Positions 34,325-44,325 are shown, numbered from the stretch's first letter. The stretch: DNA of 64,000 bases from Rhodococcus sp. IEGM 1409 (GCF_030056735.1 NZ_JASHKN010000013.1:62001-126000); one strand, 5' to 3'. Notes: generated by a model not told the origin, from the letters alone. A program made the numbers and translations.

Positions 34325-35182
34325 TCAGACAAGAGTGAGTACTACGTCAGCTAGAGCAGGAGCTTCACGCTCCAGTACAGAAGCTGAGATCAGGAGTCGC
34401 CCATTGTCTTTCCAGATCTGGATACTCAAGTTCTCGCCGGGAAACACGACCCCGGCAAAGCGGGCCCGAAATCCGGCTGCCCGACTGCTGTCGCCGTCGA
34501 GCATGGTATCCACTGCGGTCTTGCAGACCATTCCGTAAGTACACAGTCCATGCAGGATAGGCGCTGGAAAGCCTGCAGCGGAGGCGAATTGCGGATCCGA
34601 GTGCAACGGATTCCGATCACCGCACATCCGGTACAGCAAAGCCTGCTGTGGAAGCACAGGTGTCACCATTGTCGCATCTGGTTCCCGATCCGGAAGCGAA
34701 ATCGACTCCGACGGACCACGTTCACCCCCGAAACCACCCTCTCCGCGGGCGAAAATCGACGAGCGGGCAGTCCAGAGGGGGTTGCCGTCGGTATCGACCG
34801 TGACCGATTCCTGCACGATCACCGCGGCCTTGCCCTTGTCCCAGATCTCGGCGATCCGCGTAGTGGTGCGTCCACTACCGCTCGCCGGGATGGGCTGATG
34901 GACAGTAACTTCCTGGCTTCCGTGCACCACCTTCGCCAGATCGATTTCGACACCGGGGAACGACACCTTCGGTGCTTCGGTGGCGTGGAAGTTGGCGGCG
35001 ACGGTTGCGAAGGTGGGTAGAACCTGAGGCTTTTCGTCGTCGAGGTATCGCAGCTCGTTCGGATCGAGCGGACGCGATCCTGCACCTAGCGCCAAGTGGT
35101 AGTGCTGCACGTCCGACGGTGTCCACGAGAACTCTTGTGGGGCAAGCTCGGCGCCGAGTGCGATTTGCGGATCAATTGGCAT
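34325..35182 (-). CDS. hsd4B: Hsd4B-like MaoC-family 2-enoyl-CoA hydratase
   Basis: A 285-residue double-hotdog MaoC-type hydratase corresponding to mycobacterial Rv3538 (286 residues), which likewise follows kstD. The C-terminal hydratase motif is YRMCGDRNPLHSDPQFASAAGFPAPILHGLCTYG, with the catalytic Asp and His of the hydratase-2 signature. The N-terminal half (PQEFSWTPSDVQHYHLALGAG) is the substrate-accommodating hotdog. It hydrates a long steroid side-chain enoyl-CoA during beta-oxidation. It overlaps the kstD 3' end by 11 bases, so it is translationally coupled. Confidence 0.92.
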   Translation of the reverse strand: MPIDPQIALGAELAPQEFSWTPSDVQHYHLALGAGSRPLDPNELRYLDDEKPQVLPTFATVAANFHATEAPKVSFPGVEIDLAKVVHGSQEVTVHQPIPASGSGRTTTRIAEIWDKGKAAVIVQESVTVDTDGNPLWTARSSIFARGEGGFGGERGPSESISLPDREPDATMVTPVLPQQALLYRMCGDRNPLHSDPQFASAAGFPAPILHGLCTYGMVCKTAVDTMLDGDSSRAAGFRARFAGVVFPGENLSIQIWKDNGRLLISASVLEREAPALADVVLTLV

Positions 35183-36896
35183 GGTCGACCGCCGTCTTTT
35201 CAGCCGTAGTTGCCTTGGTGGTCTCGGCCTTCTTCGCACGCTCGACGATGTCGAGCACGGCCAGGTAGCCGAAAGTCATTGCGGGACCGATGGTCGCGCC
35301 TGGACCAGCGTAGGTGTGGCCCATGACCGGAGCGCTCGCGTTGCCCGCGGCGTAGAGACCGTCGATGACGCTTCCGTCTTCGCGTAGTGCTCGGCCGTTG
35401 ACGTCGGTGCAGATACCGCCCTTGGTGCCGAGGTCGCCCGGAACCATCTTGATGGCGTAGAACGGAGCCTTGCTGATTTCGGCGAGGCTGGGGTTCTTCA
35501 GTCGGGGATCGCCGTAATACGCGTCGTATCCACTGTCGCCGCGGCCGAAGTCCTCGTCCTTGCCGTTGCGCGCGAAGCCGTTGAACCGCTCCACGGTTTC
35601 GGTCAGCGATGCGACGGGAAGCCCTGTCTTCTCGGCCAATTCGGCAACGGTTCCCGCCTTGACCACGATGCCGGCCTTGAGCCAGCGACCGGGGAAGGGG
35701 GAGCGCGGAGTGATACCGGCGAACGTGTAGCGGTTGCGGTAACGCTGATCGAGGATCATCCAGGTCGGGATGTTCTCGCCGGGGCCTTCGCCCTGGCCGT
35801 ACTCGCCGCCGTACATCGCATGGGTTGCCTCGACGTACGGAGCCGCCTCGTTGCCGAAACGCTTGCCCGACATGTTGACCATCATGCAGCCGGGGAGCGT
35901 GCGCTCGGAGAGAGCGAACCACGGTCCGCCGGTCAGCGGAATGGACGGGCCCCACCAGGCGTCGTCCATGAAATCGACTGCAGCGCCGACCTCTTGGCCC
36001 GCGCGGATGCCGTCGCCGGTGTTCGCCTTGGCGCCGACGGTCCATTCGGTGCCGATGGGCCCGCGCTGGTACTTCTCACGCATTTCCTTGTTGTGCTCGA
36101 ATCCGCCCGATCCCAACACAACTCCGTGGCGAGCGCGGATGACCTGCTCCTCGCCGTCGATGAGGACGTTGACGCCGCGAACCGCGCCGTCTTCGGTGTA
36201 CAGGGAGGTCAGCGGGGTGTTCAGCAGGATGGGCACTCCGGCGGACTGAAGTCCGAGTCGAATGCCGGCGACCAGTGCCTGGCCGCGAACCAACAGATCC
36301 TTCTTGGTGGCCTTCGCGGCGAGGAATCGCATGCCGACTTTCATGGCGCGCAGCGGTCCGCGCGGATTGCGCATCAGCAGGTTGAGCCACTTGTAATCGG
36401 CCTGGGTGATGACGAAGTTCTTGGGGGCCTTGACGTAGTCAGGCTCGAGGTTCTTGCGATCGGCGCCCAACTTGTTGCCGTCGAACGGGGTGGGCTCGAC
36501 ACTGCGGCCACCGAGGCGTCCGCCGGGAGCCTCCGGGTAGTAATCGGAGTAGCCGGGGACCCACTGCAGTTCGAGCGGGCTGTTCTTCAGCACGAACGAG
36601 AGCATCTCGGGACCGCGCTCGAGGTAGGTGTCGATGCGTTCGGGAGCGACGACGTCGCCGATGATGCTGTGTAGGTAGGAACGTGCAGCCTCTGGTGTAT
36701 CGGTGACACCGTCCGCCTGAAGTGCCTCGTTGTTGGGGATCCACACCCCACCACCGGAACGGGCGGTCGATCCGCCGTAGTGGGCGGCTTTCTCCACGAT
36801 GACCACACTCAAGCCCTGGTGGGCTGCGGTCAAGGCCGCTGTCATACCTGCGGCACCACTGCCGACGACGACGATGTCGTATTCCTGCTTGCTCAT
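35172..36896 (-). CDS. kstD: 3-ketosteroid delta1-dehydrogenase (KstD)
   Basis: A 574-residue FAD enzyme that introduces the C1-C2 double bond into androstenedione and related 3-ketosteroids; with KshA it triggers opening of ring B. N-terminal FAD motif EYDIVVVGSGAAGMTAAL, then EKAAHYGGSTARSGGGVW; C-terminal GLYAAGNASAPVMGHTYAGPG and TIGPAMTFGYLAVLDI hold the flavin and substrate ketone. The frame stays open upstream to 37145, but the protein starts at ATG 36896, directly abutting a KstR operator, which implies a leaderless or nearly leaderless mRNA. First gene of kstD-hsd4B-choD. Confidence 0.94.
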   Translation of the reverse strand: MSKQEYDIVVVGSGAAGMTAALTAAHQGLSVVIVEKAAHYGGSTARSGGGVWIPNNEALQADGVTDTPEAARSYLHSIIGDVVAPERIDTYLERGPEMLSFVLKNSPLELQWVPGYSDYYPEAPGGRLGGRSVEPTPFDGNKLGADRKNLEPDYVKAPKNFVITQADYKWLNLLMRNPRGPLRAMKVGMRFLAAKATKKDLLVRGQALVAGIRLGLQSAGVPILLNTPLTSLYTEDGAVRGVNVLIDGEEQVIRARHGVVLGSGGFEHNKEMREKYQRGPIGTEWTVGAKANTGDGIRAGQEVGAAVDFMDDAWWGPSIPLTGGPWFALSERTLPGCMMVNMSGKRFGNEAAPYVEATHAMYGGEYGQGEGPGENIPTWMILDQRYRNRYTFAGITPRSPFPGRWLKAGIVVKAGTVAELAEKTGLPVASLTETVERFNGFARNGKDEDFGRGDSGYDAYYGDPRLKNPSLAEISKAPFYAIKMVPGDLGTKGGICTDVNGRALREDGSVIDGLYAAGNASAPVMGHTYAGPGATIGPAMTFGYLAVLDIVERAKKAETTKATTAEKTAVDHAN

Positions 36897-36897
36897 G

Positions 36898-36911
36898 TAG
36901 AACACGTTATA
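36898..36911. promoter_or_regulatory. KstR operator abutting kstD start codon
   Basis: TAGAACACGTTATA on the plus strand fits TnnAACnnGTTnnA. Only one base separates it from the kstD ATG on the minus strand, so the operator must overlap the promoter or transcription start. Confidence 0.88.
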
Positions 36912-36975
36912 GAATGATGGGGGTGTCAGTCCATGCTTTCTGCCAGGAAGTATTTCCGGACGTTGTCGTTGATAA

Positions 36976-36989
36976 CGAAACACGTTGCA
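36976..36989. promoter_or_regulatory. Second, degenerate KstR site before the hsaEGF operon
   Basis: CGAAACACGTTGCA keeps the AAC-N2-GTT core and the final A but has C instead of T at position 1. It is 22 bases upstream of the GTG start of the flavoprotein gene, suggesting separate control of the plus-strand operon. Confidence 0.6.
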
Positions 36990-37011
36990 GTGAGATTGAG
37001 GATGGTGCGGT

Positions 37012-38610
37012 GTGACCTGGGATACTTCGGTTGACGTCGTTGTGGTCGGGTTCGGTGTGGCGGGCGCCAGTGCGGCGCTCGAAGCGGTAGCGGCCGGTTC
37101 GTCGGTTTTGGCAATCGACCGAGCGCTCGGTGGTGGTGCCAGCACAATTTCCGGAGGAATCTACTACGCCGGCGGCGGCACCGTGATTCAAAAGGAAGCC
37201 GGTGTCGAGGACAGCCCCGAAGCCATGCTCGCCTACCTGAACCGCGAGGTCGGTGACGCGGTGACACCGCAGACCCTGCGCCGGTTCGTCGACGAGAGTC
37301 CGGCGTCGATCGACTGGCTGCGCAGTCACGGAGTGCCGTTCGAGGCTTCACTGTGTCCGTACAAGACGTCGTACCCGAGCAACAAGCACTACCTCTACTT
37401 CTCGGGTAGCGAATCGGCCGGTGGTTTCCGTGACATCGCGAAGCCTGCTCCTCGCGGTCATCGCGCCAAGGGGCGCGGCACGTCGGGGAAGATGCTCTAC
37501 GGCCCGCTCGCCAAGTCTGCGGAGGCAAAGGGTGTCAAGTTGCTGGGCCAGACGCGAGCGGACCGGCTGATCATCGAGGACGGCCGGGTGATCGGCGTCG
37601 AAGTACTGACGCTTCGTGACGCACCTGCCGGAGTTCGTCGTCGTCACGCGACGCTCGGATCGTTGTCCTCCAAGCCCGGCGTCTACGCGCCGCAGTTGCG
37701 CACGATTCTCGACGCACTCATCGCGAAGATCGAGAAGCAACATGCCAAACGGATTCGCATCCAAGCACGGGGCGGCGTGATCCTCAGCGCCGGCGGCTTC
37801 GTGTCCAATCGCGAGATGATGCGCACCCACGCTCCCGCATACAAGGGCGGTATCCCGCTCGGCACCTCCGGTGACGACGGCAAAGGCATCAACCTCGGTA
37901 TCGAGGCCGGGGGAGCCACCGACAAACTCGGCAATGTTTCCGCCTGGCGGTTCATCGTTCCGCCCAGCGCTTTTCTCGGTTCGGTTCTGGTGGGTGAATC
38001 CGGAGAGCGGATGGTCGACGAGTCCCGTTACGGTGCGGCGCTCGGTCAGGCGATGGCAGAGAAGAGCCGCGGAATCGGTTGGCTGCTGGCAGATTCCGAG
38101 CTTGTTCGCGAGGCGAAGTCCCAGATCAGCGACCAGTCGATGTGGTTCCAGCGGGTACAGACTACCGGCATGATGCGTACCGCAGTGCGTGGCAACACGA
38201 TTGCCGAGGTCGCCCGCAAAGCGGGGATAGACGTGGCCGGCCTTCAAGCCACCGTCGACGCGCACAACTCGGCTGCCGCTGCCGGGCAACCTGATCCGAT
38301 GGGCAAGCCGTCGGACTTCGTCAGGCCGATACTGAGCGCGCCGTTCACGATGTACGACGTCTCGATCAAACCCAACATGATGAATCCGTGCCCCATGCTC
38401 ACGCTCGGTGGATTGGTGGTCGACGAATCGACCGGCTTGGTGAACAACGAGGCGGGGGAGGGTATCCCTGGCCTGTATGCCGCAGGCCGTACCGCTGTCG
38501 GTATCTGTTCCAACTCGTATGTGAGCGGCTTGTCGCTCGCAGACTGCGTGTTCTCCGGCCGCCGCGCCGGCCAGCATGCAGCCGCATTCTCCACAGTCGG
38601 AAAGGCCTGA
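37012..38610 (+). CDS. KstD-like flavoprotein, possible 3-ketosteroid delta4-(5alpha)-dehydrogenase
   Basis: A 532-residue FAD protein of the KstD/fumarate-reductase family. FAD motif [19 protein letters not shown]; then [17 protein letters not shown] where KstD has YGGSTARSGGGVW; C-terminal [34 protein letters not shown]. The divergence at the substrate loop excludes a simple second KstD and fits the delta4-(5alpha)-dehydrogenase subgroup, which desaturates C4-C5 of 5alpha-3-ketosteroids. It heads the hsaEGF operon (3-base gap to hsaE) and has a KstR-like site upstream. The precise reaction is inference. Confidence 0.75.
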   Translation: MTWDTSVDVVVVGFGVAGASAALEAVAAGSSVLAIDRALGGGASTISGGIYYAGGGTVIQKEAGVEDSPEAMLAYLNREVGDAVTPQTLRRFVDESPASIDWLRSHGVPFEASLCPYKTSYPSNKHYLYFSGSESAGGFRDIAKPAPRGHRAKGRGTSGKMLYGPLAKSAEAKGVKLLGQTRADRLIIEDGRVIGVEVLTLRDAPAGVRRRHATLGSLSSKPGVYAPQLRTILDALIAKIEKQHAKRIRIQARGGVILSAGGFVSNREMMRTHAPAYKGGIPLGTSGDDGKGINLGIEAGGATDKLGNVSAWRFIVPPSAFLGSVLVGESGERMVDESRYGAALGQAMAEKSRGIGWLLADSELVREAKSQISDQSMWFQRVQTTGMMRTAVRGNTIAEVARKAGIDVAGLQATVDAHNSAAAAGQPDPMGKPSDFVRPILSAPFTMYDVSIKPNMMNPCPMLTLGGLVVDESTGLVNNEAGEGIPGLYAAGRTAVGICSNSYVSGLSLADCVFSGRRAGQHAAAFSTVGKA

Positions 38611-38613
38611 ACG

Positions 38614-39399
38614 ATGCTCTCGACGCAGATCCGCGGCGAACTTGCCGACCATCTCGACTCGGCGGAACGGGACCGCGCTCCGATCAGCCCGCTGATCGGA
38701 GCGTATCCGGAAATAGACGTCGTCGATGCCTACGAGATCCAGCTCATCAACATCCGGCGTCGTGTTGCCGGTGGCGCAAAGGTGGTCGGACACAAGGTCG
38801 GACTCTCGTCACTGGCGATGCAGCAGATGATGGGCGTCGACGAGCCCGATTACGGTCACCTGCTCGCCGAGATGGAAGAGTTCGAGAACCGTCCGGTCGA
38901 CACGTCGCGCTTCTGCTTCCCACGCGTCGAGGTGGAGGTCGCCTTCATTCTGGGAGCAGATCTGCCGGGCGCCGGGTGCACCGAACAGGACGTCATCGAT
39001 GCCACTGTCGCCTACGCGCCGTCCATCGAGTTGATCGACAGCCGGATCAAGGATTGGAAGATCGGGCTCTCGGACACCATCGCGGACAACGCGTCCTCCG
39101 CCGGATTCATCCTCGGCAAGGAACGAGTTCGCCCGTCGGACATCGACATCAAGGCGATCGACGCGGTCCTGACCTGCAACGGCGAGCGGATTGCGGAGGG
39201 GCGCAGCGATGCGGTTCTCGGGAACCCGGTCACCGCGGTTGCGTGGTTGGCGCAGAAGGTCGACACCTTCGGAGTTCGGCTCAAGGCCGGCGACATCGTG
39301 CTGCCGGGTTCGTGCACGCGAGCGATCGACGCTCATCCAGGCGACAACTTCCGAGCCGAGTTCAGCGGCCTCGGCTCCGTCTCTCTTCAGTTCACGTAG
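38614..39399 (+). CDS. hsaE: HsaE, 2-hydroxyhexa-2,4-dienoate hydratase
   Basis: A 261-residue hydratase of the MhpD/HpcG family, matching mycobacterial HsaE in length and motifs: [25 protein letters not shown] (about 50-75), the metal-ligand region [17 protein letters not shown] and [15 protein letters not shown] near the C-terminus. It hydrates 2-hydroxyhexa-2,4-dienoate, released by HsaD from steroid ring A, to 4-hydroxy-2-oxohexanoate. It starts 3 bases after the flavoprotein stop. Confidence 0.95.
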   Translation: MLSTQIRGELADHLDSAERDRAPISPLIGAYPEIDVVDAYEIQLINIRRRVAGGAKVVGHKVGLSSLAMQQMMGVDEPDYGHLLAEMEEFENRPVDTSRFCFPRVEVEVAFILGADLPGAGCTEQDVIDATVAYAPSIELIDSRIKDWKIGLSDTIADNASSAGFILGKERVRPSDIDIKAIDAVLTCNGERIAEGRSDAVLGNPVTAVAWLAQKVDTFGVRLKAGDIVLPGSCTRAIDAHPGDNFRAEFSGLGSVSLQFT

Positions 39400-39407
39400 G
39401 AGTAGTC

Positions 39408-40310
39408 ATGACCAAGGCAAGTGTGGCGATCGTCGGATCGGGCAACATCAGTACCGATCTGTTGTACAAATTGCAGCGTTCCGAGTGGCTGGAGCCGCGA
39501 TGGATGATCGGAATCGATCCCGAGAGTGAAGGATTGGCTCGCGCTCGCAAGATGGGACTCGAGACCTCCGCCGAGGGCGTCGACTGGTTGCTGAACCAGG
39601 CGGAGAAACCGGATCTGGTCTTCGAGGCGACGTCGGCATACGTGCATCGCGAGGCAGCACCACGCTACGAGGCCGCTGGTATCCGTGCCGTCGACCTGAC
39701 TCCGGCCGCGGTCGGCCCGGCTGTGGTTCCGCCCGCGAACCTGCGTGAGCACCTCGACGCACCCAACGTCAACATGATCACTTGCGGTGGGCAGGCAACC
39801 ATTCCGATCGTCTACGCGGTGTCGCGTGTCGTCGACGTGGCGTACGCCGAGATCGTCGCCTCCGTTGCATCGTTGTCCGCCGGTCCGGGAACCCGCGCGA
39901 ACATCGACGAGTTCACCAAGACCACCAGTCGCGGTATCGAGACGATCGGCGGCGCCCAGCGCGGCAAGGCGATCATCATCCTCAACCCCGCAGACCCGCC
40001 GATGATCATGCGCGACACAATCTTCTGTGCCATACCTGAAGACGCCGATCAGGCCGCGATCACCGACTCCATCCACCGCGTCGTCAAGGACATCCAGCAG
40101 TACGTGCCGGGCTACCGGTTGCTCAACGAACCGCAGTTCGACGAGCCGAGCGTCGTGTCCGGTGGATATGCCACGGTCACGACGTTCGTCGAGGTCGAAG
40201 GCGCAGGCGATTTTCTGCCGCCGTACGCGGGCAACCTCGACATCATGACGGCAGCAGCCACCAAGGTGGGCGAGGAAATCGCCCAGAAGCTTCTGAGTGT
40301 GAAGGCATGA
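39408..40310 (+). CDS. hsaG: HsaG, acylating propanal/acetaldehyde dehydrogenase
   Basis: A 300-residue CoA-acylating aldehyde dehydrogenase. NAD motif [17 protein letters not shown] at the N-terminus; catalytic Cys126 in [25 protein letters not shown] downstream. It converts the aldehyde released by HsaF (propanal in steroid degradation) to propionyl-CoA and forms a channelling complex with it. The reading frame is open far upstream inside hsaE; ATG 39408 is set by TAGGAG just before it. Confidence 0.95.
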   Translation: MTKASVAIVGSGNISTDLLYKLQRSEWLEPRWMIGIDPESEGLARARKMGLETSAEGVDWLLNQAEKPDLVFEATSAYVHREAAPRYEAAGIRAVDLTPAAVGPAVVPPANLREHLDAPNVNMITCGGQATIPIVYAVSRVVDVAYAEIVASVASLSAGPGTRANIDEFTKTTSRGIETIGGAQRGKAIIILNPADPPMIMRDTIFCAIPEDADQAAITDSIHRVVKDIQQYVPGYRLLNEPQFDEPSVVSGGYATVTTFVEVEGAGDFLPPYAGNLDIMTAAATKVGEEIAQKLLSVKA

Positions 40311-41350
40311 GCGACATGATTCATTTCGATTCGAGCTGGGACATCCGCGTCACCGACACATCGCTGCGCGACGGCTCCCACCACAAGCGTCATCAGTTCA
40401 CCGTCGAAGAAGTACGAGCCATCGTCGGTGCTCTCGACGGAGCCGGAGTGCCGGTCATCGAGGTCACTCACGGCGACGGGCTCGGCGGATCCTCCTTCAA
40501 CTACGGTTTCTCGAAGACTCCCGAGCAGGAACTGATCAAAGCTGCTGTCGAGACCGCGACAAACGCGAAGATCGCCTTCCTGATGCTGCCCGGACTGGGC
40601 GTCAAGGATGACATCGTCATCGCGCAGGACAACGGTGCGTCCATCTGCCGCATCGCAACTCACTGCACCGAGGCCGACGTATCCATTCAGCACTTCGGCC
40701 TCGCCCGTGAGCGCGGGCTCGAAACAGTGGGATTCCTCATGATGGCTCACTCCATCCCGCCGGAGAAGCTGGCCAAGCAGGCTCGCATCATGGCCGACGC
40801 GGGTTGCCAGTGTGTGTACGTGGTCGACTCGGCCGGCGCACTTGTGCTCGAGCAGGTATCCGATCGCGTCGAGGCACTGGTTCAGGAACTCGGCAGCGAC
40901 GCTCAGGTCGGCTTCCACGGACACGAGAACCTGGGCCTCGGCGTCGCCAATTCCATTGCGGCAGTGCGTGCGGGCGCCAAGCAGATCGACGGCAGCACCC
41001 GCCGTTTCGGTGCCGGTGCCGGCAACGCACCGGTCGAGGCGTTTGTCGGCGTCTGCGACAAGATCGGCGTCAAGACCGGAATCGACTTCTTCGCGATCGC
41101 CGATGCTGCCGAAGATGTTGTGCGCCCAGCGATGCCGCAGGAGTGCCTGCTCGATCGTCAGGCCCTGATGATGGGCTACGCCGGCGTGTACTCGAGCTTC
41201 CTCAAGCATGCGGAGCGTCAGGCCGAGCGGTACGGAGTGTCGTCTGCGGAACTGTTGGTGCGCGCAGGTAAGCGCAAGTTGGTCGGCGGACAGGAAGATC
41301 AGTTGATCGACATCGCGCTGGAACTGCAGCGCGAAGCAGCGGCGTCCTAG
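40307..41350 (+). CDS. hsaF: HsaF, 4-hydroxy-2-oxohexanoate/valerate aldolase
   Basis: A 347-residue class II aldolase of the DmpG type. Metal and substrate motif [18 protein letters not shown] (Arg21, Asp22 region) and the second metal site [15 protein letters not shown] are present, with the C-terminal communication domain for binding the dehydrogenase. It cleaves 4-hydroxy-2-oxohexanoate to pyruvate and propanal. It overlaps hsaG by ATGA, fitting the obligate HsaF-HsaG complex. Confidence 0.95.
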   Translation: MSDMIHFDSSWDIRVTDTSLRDGSHHKRHQFTVEEVRAIVGALDGAGVPVIEVTHGDGLGGSSFNYGFSKTPEQELIKAAVETATNAKIAFLMLPGLGVKDDIVIAQDNGASICRIATHCTEADVSIQHFGLARERGLETVGFLMMAHSIPPEKLAKQARIMADAGCQCVYVVDSAGALVLEQVSDRVEALVQELGSDAQVGFHGHENLGLGVANSIAAVRAGAKQIDGSTRRFGAGAGNAPVEAFVGVCDKIGVKTGIDFFAIADAAEDVVRPAMPQECLLDRQALMMGYAGVYSSFLKHAERQAERYGVSSAELLVRAGKRKLVGGQEDQLIDIALELQREAAAS

Positions 41351-41353
41351 GCC

Positions 41354-42106
41354 ATGGCAGACGTTCTGGCCGGAAAAGTGGCCTTGGTGACCGGCGCGTC
41401 CTCAGGTTTGGGGCGCGCCGTGACCGAGATCCTCCATCGCAGGGGCGCACAAGTTTTCGGTATCGCCCGTGACGAGGAAAAGCTGCAGCAGTCGATGGTC
41501 GAGGTGGTCGGCACGGACGGTGAGCGTCGCTTCGCTGCGACGGACGTCTCGGATTCTGCTCAGTGTGATGCGGCCGTCCAGGCGTGCGTCGACGCACTCG
41601 GCGGTATCGACATCCTCGTCAACGTGGCGGGATCGCACTCGCTGCGCCATACGGCAGACATTGCGGATTCCGAATGGGCACATGATCTGGCGGTCAATCT
41701 GAACGGACCGTTCTTCCTTTCCCGAGCAGCGCTGCCGCACTTGCTGGAACGAGGAGGCAACATCGTCAACGTCTCCTCGATTGCGGGACTGGAAGGGCAG
41801 GCGTACTCGGCTGGATACTGCGCTGCCAAGCACGGACTCATCGGACTGACCCGGGCGATGGCAATGGAGTTCACCGGAAAGTCTCTGCGTGTCAACGCAA
41901 TCTGCCCCGGCGGCATGATGACTCCTCAAGTCACCGGATTCACGTTCCCCGACGGAGTCGACTTCGATCTCGTCATGAAGGTTGCGTCGCCCCGTGGCTT
42001 GATGGAAGCCGAGGACGTTGCAAAGATGGTGGCTTTCGTAGCCTCCGACGACGCCTCCGCGATACACGGAGCCGTCTACTCGGTCGACAACGGAAAAATG
42101 GCATGA
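41354..42106 (+). CDS. SDR family oxidoreductase, hsaEGF operon
   Basis: A 250-residue classical SDR: TGASSGLGRAV (NAD(P) motif, about 15-25), NVAGSH, catalytic Ser in NVSSIAG, Tyr-x-x-x-Lys as YCAAKHG, and the post-Tyr segment NAICPGGMMTPQ. It starts 3 bases after hsaF and overlaps the VOC gene by ATGA, so it belongs to the KstR-controlled operon and probably acts on a steroid hydroxyl or ketone. A similar oxidoreductase (Rv3530c) lies near hsaF in M. tuberculosis; orthology is unproven. Confidence 0.87.
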   Translation: MADVLAGKVALVTGASSGLGRAVTEILHRRGAQVFGIARDEEKLQQSMVEVVGTDGERRFAATDVSDSAQCDAAVQACVDALGGIDILVNVAGSHSLRHTADIADSEWAHDLAVNLNGPFFLSRAALPHLLERGGNIVNVSSIAGLEGQAYSAGYCAAKHGLIGLTRAMAMEFTGKSLRVNAICPGGMMTPQVTGFTFPDGVDFDLVMKVASPRGLMEAEDVAKMVAFVASDDASAIHGAVYSVDNGKMA

Positions 42107-42591
42107 CCCCGTTGGTCTCGGGACCGATCTTCCAGATCTGCTGGGTGGTCGAGGACATCGAGGCTGCCGAACAGGAGTTCACTCGGCAGTGGGGAGTAAG
42201 CCGGTGGCTGCGTATGCCAGACATCGCCTTTGGTCCCGAGACCACAACGTATCGAGGTGAGCCCGCCGACTACGTCGTTCACGTCTCGATCGGATATGCC
42301 GGCGGCCAACAACTCGAGCTGATCCAACCCGTGTCCGGACGTAACCTGTACACGGAATTCCTGGAGACCCACGGCGTCGGAGTTCATCACCTGGCCTGGG
42401 TTCCGGACAATTACGAGGCGACGCTGGTCGAGGCCGAGCGTCGCGGAATGCCGGTGGTGCAACAGGGTCGGGTAGTGGGTGCCGGCATGGAATTTTCTTA
42501 TCTCGACGCCGGGCCGTTGGGTGGATATGTCGAGTTGATGAAGCTTTCACCCGAGATCCGCTTGATGTTCAACTCGCTCATTCCCGATTGA
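42103..42591 (+). CDS. VOC-superfamily protein, last gene of the hsaEGF operon
   Basis: A 162-residue vicinal-oxygen-chelate protein with two paired modules: FQICWVVEDIEAAEQEFTRQWG, then GVGVHHLAWVPDNYEATLVEAERRG and GPLGGYVELMKLS. His residues in GVHHLAW and the Glu in YVELM are in metal-ligand positions. Family members include epimerases and dioxygenases; ring-cleaving dioxygenase is unlikely at this size. The ATGA overlap with the SDR places it in the steroid operon, but no function can be named. Its 3' end overlaps the convergent monooxygenase gene by 14 bases. Confidence 0.82.
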   Translation: MTPLVSGPIFQICWVVEDIEAAEQEFTRQWGVSRWLRMPDIAFGPETTTYRGEPADYVVHVSIGYAGGQQLELIQPVSGRNLYTEFLETHGVGVHHLAWVPDNYEATLVEAERRGMPVVQQGRVVGAGMEFSYLDAGPLGGYVELMKLSPEIRLMFNSLIPD

Positions 42592-44185
42592 CGGCAAACA
42601 CTTTCGAGAAGTAGTCGGAAACGTTCTCCGGGTGCCCGCGGAATCCGAGGTAGCCGTCGGGGCGGATGGCCAGCGCCGCCGTACCTTCGACTCCATACGC
42701 AGCGCACAGTTGCGAGTCGTTGTCCTCGATGATCGGCACCAGCGAATCGACGGGCACAGTCCCCGGTGGCACTATCGCGTAGACGTCCAACAAGCCGTGC
42801 GCTGATCGAATTGCCGCGTCGGCGACCTTCTCCAGGCTGTTGATGCTCTCCGCGGATCCGTCTGAAGTCAGCACCAACGTGTGGTCGACTCCGGACAGTA
42901 AGTCGAACAACCGAATTGGATACTGAACGCCGTCTCGGCGCAGGCCACGCGCATCAGGTGCACGCTCGCCCGGTTGGACGTGCGGACTCGAAGAATCACG
43001 CCCGCTGTTCAGCGGACTCTCCGAGTAGTCGATCAACAATTGAGCCTGGCGCCGCATTGCCGTGTCGATCGAGGACTCTCCCGAACCGATTCCTTCTCGA
43101 GCATTTCGGACGGTCATCCCGACGACCTCTTCACCAACCGGCCGTCTTTCGGCGTCGTAGCTCTCGAGAAGATCTGCGCTCGCAACACCTTTGACTGCGA
43201 GCGCTATCTTCCACGCGAGGTTGTGGGCGTCCTGGATCCCGGTGTTCATACCCTGAGCACCAGTCGGGGGATGGATATGCGCGGCGTCGCCGGCGACAAA
43301 AACCCGTCCGCGGCTGTAAGCGTCGACGATGCGGTGGCTGATGCGAAATACCGAGGACCATCGCAGCATCGAGGCGGTTGTCGGTTCTGGGGAGAGTCTG
43401 TCGAGTACAGCTTGGACGTGATGGAGTTCAGGTGTCTTTCCGGTTGAAAAGCCATGTTGTACAGCGGCTTTATTCGAAGATTCGTCCGGCATCAGCTCAT
43501 CCGGAACGAGCATCGACATGCGGTACCGCTTGTGTCCGGGAAGCGGGATGCACACGAGTAGGTCGTCGGTGGTTCCGTCGTCGCTGGTGTGGTTGACGCG
43601 CACGGCGTAGCCGCTGGGGATCGACCAGTCGACTTCGACGTCACCGAGCATGTAGCTTTCGGCAAATGCGCCGCCCTCGAAGCTCAGGCCGAGCCCTTTG
43701 CGGACCACGCTGTGAGCGCCGTCGGAGCCCACCAGGTATCGGGCAGAGGCGGTGCTGCCGTCGCTGAGTGTGCAGGTGACGGCGTTGTCGGATTGTTCGA
43801 ATGCGGTGAGGCCGACTCCGCGTTCGACGGTTGTTCCCAACTCGGCGAGGCGCTCGGTGAGGATGCGCTCGGTCGAGTACTGGGGCAGGCAGAGGAACCA
43901 GTAAGGAACGTCCTCGGGGAGGGTGAGGTCGACGCGGCCGACCTCGACGCCGTTCGTGTACATGATCTGACCGCGCATCAATGTCGAAGCGTCGAGTGCC
44001 TGGCGGAGCACCCCCATGTTCTCGAAGAGTTCGAGAGTGCGTGGCTGAATCCCGACGGCCTTCGCGTATTGCCGCGGTTCGTCGAGGGGGTCGATTATTC
44101 GACATGAGATACCGCGTCTGCGCAGCTCGATCGCGGTGGTCAATCCGATCGGGCCGGCGCCCGCTACCAATACGTCGGTATCCAT
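42578..44185 (-). CDS. FAD-dependent aromatic monooxygenase (PheA/TfdB type)
   Basis: A 535-residue class A flavin hydroxylase. FAD motif TDVLVAGAGPIGLTTAIEL at the N-terminus, the DG-type region YLVGSDGAHSVVRKGLG and the GD motif VFVAGDAAHIHPPTGAQGMNTG are all intact, with a thioredoxin-like C-terminal domain. It should hydroxylate a phenolic or polyketide-like ring with NAD(P)H. The start is uncertain: ATG 44185 sits right before the FAD motif, ATG 44218 is 11 codons longer, and the frame is open to 44428. It lies between the steroid and alkane units without evident link to either. Confidence 0.85.
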   Translation of the reverse strand: MDTDVLVAGAGPIGLTTAIELRRRGISCRIIDPLDEPRQYAKAVGIQPRTLELFENMGVLRQALDASTLMRGQIMYTNGVEVGRVDLTLPEDVPYWFLCLPQYSTERILTERLAELGTTVERGVGLTAFEQSDNAVTCTLSDGSTASARYLVGSDGAHSVVRKGLGLSFEGGAFAESYMLGDVEVDWSIPSGYAVRVNHTSDDGTTDDLLVCIPLPGHKRYRMSMLVPDELMPDESSNKAAVQHGFSTGKTPELHHVQAVLDRLSPEPTTASMLRWSSVFRISHRIVDAYSRGRVFVAGDAAHIHPPTGAQGMNTGIQDAHNLAWKIALAVKGVASADLLESYDAERRPVGEEVVGMTVRNAREGIGSGESSIDTAMRRQAQLLIDYSESPLNSGRDSSSPHVQPGERAPDARGLRRDGVQYPIRLFDLLSGVDHTLVLTSDGSAESINSLEKVADAAIRSAHGLLDVYAIVPPGTVPVDSLVPIIEDNDSQLCAAYGVEGTAALAIRPDGYLGFRGHPENVSDYFSKVFAVNRE

Positions 44186-44325
44186 GAGGACCCACTCACG
44201 TCGGGGACAGTCGGTCATTTCAGTATGGGTAAGCGAACTTTCGTTTTGGGGAAATTCGAGCAAATCGAACATCGAGAGATTGCGCCATGCGCTGGACCGT
44301 CCGTACGCGCACCGGCTGTTTTGCG

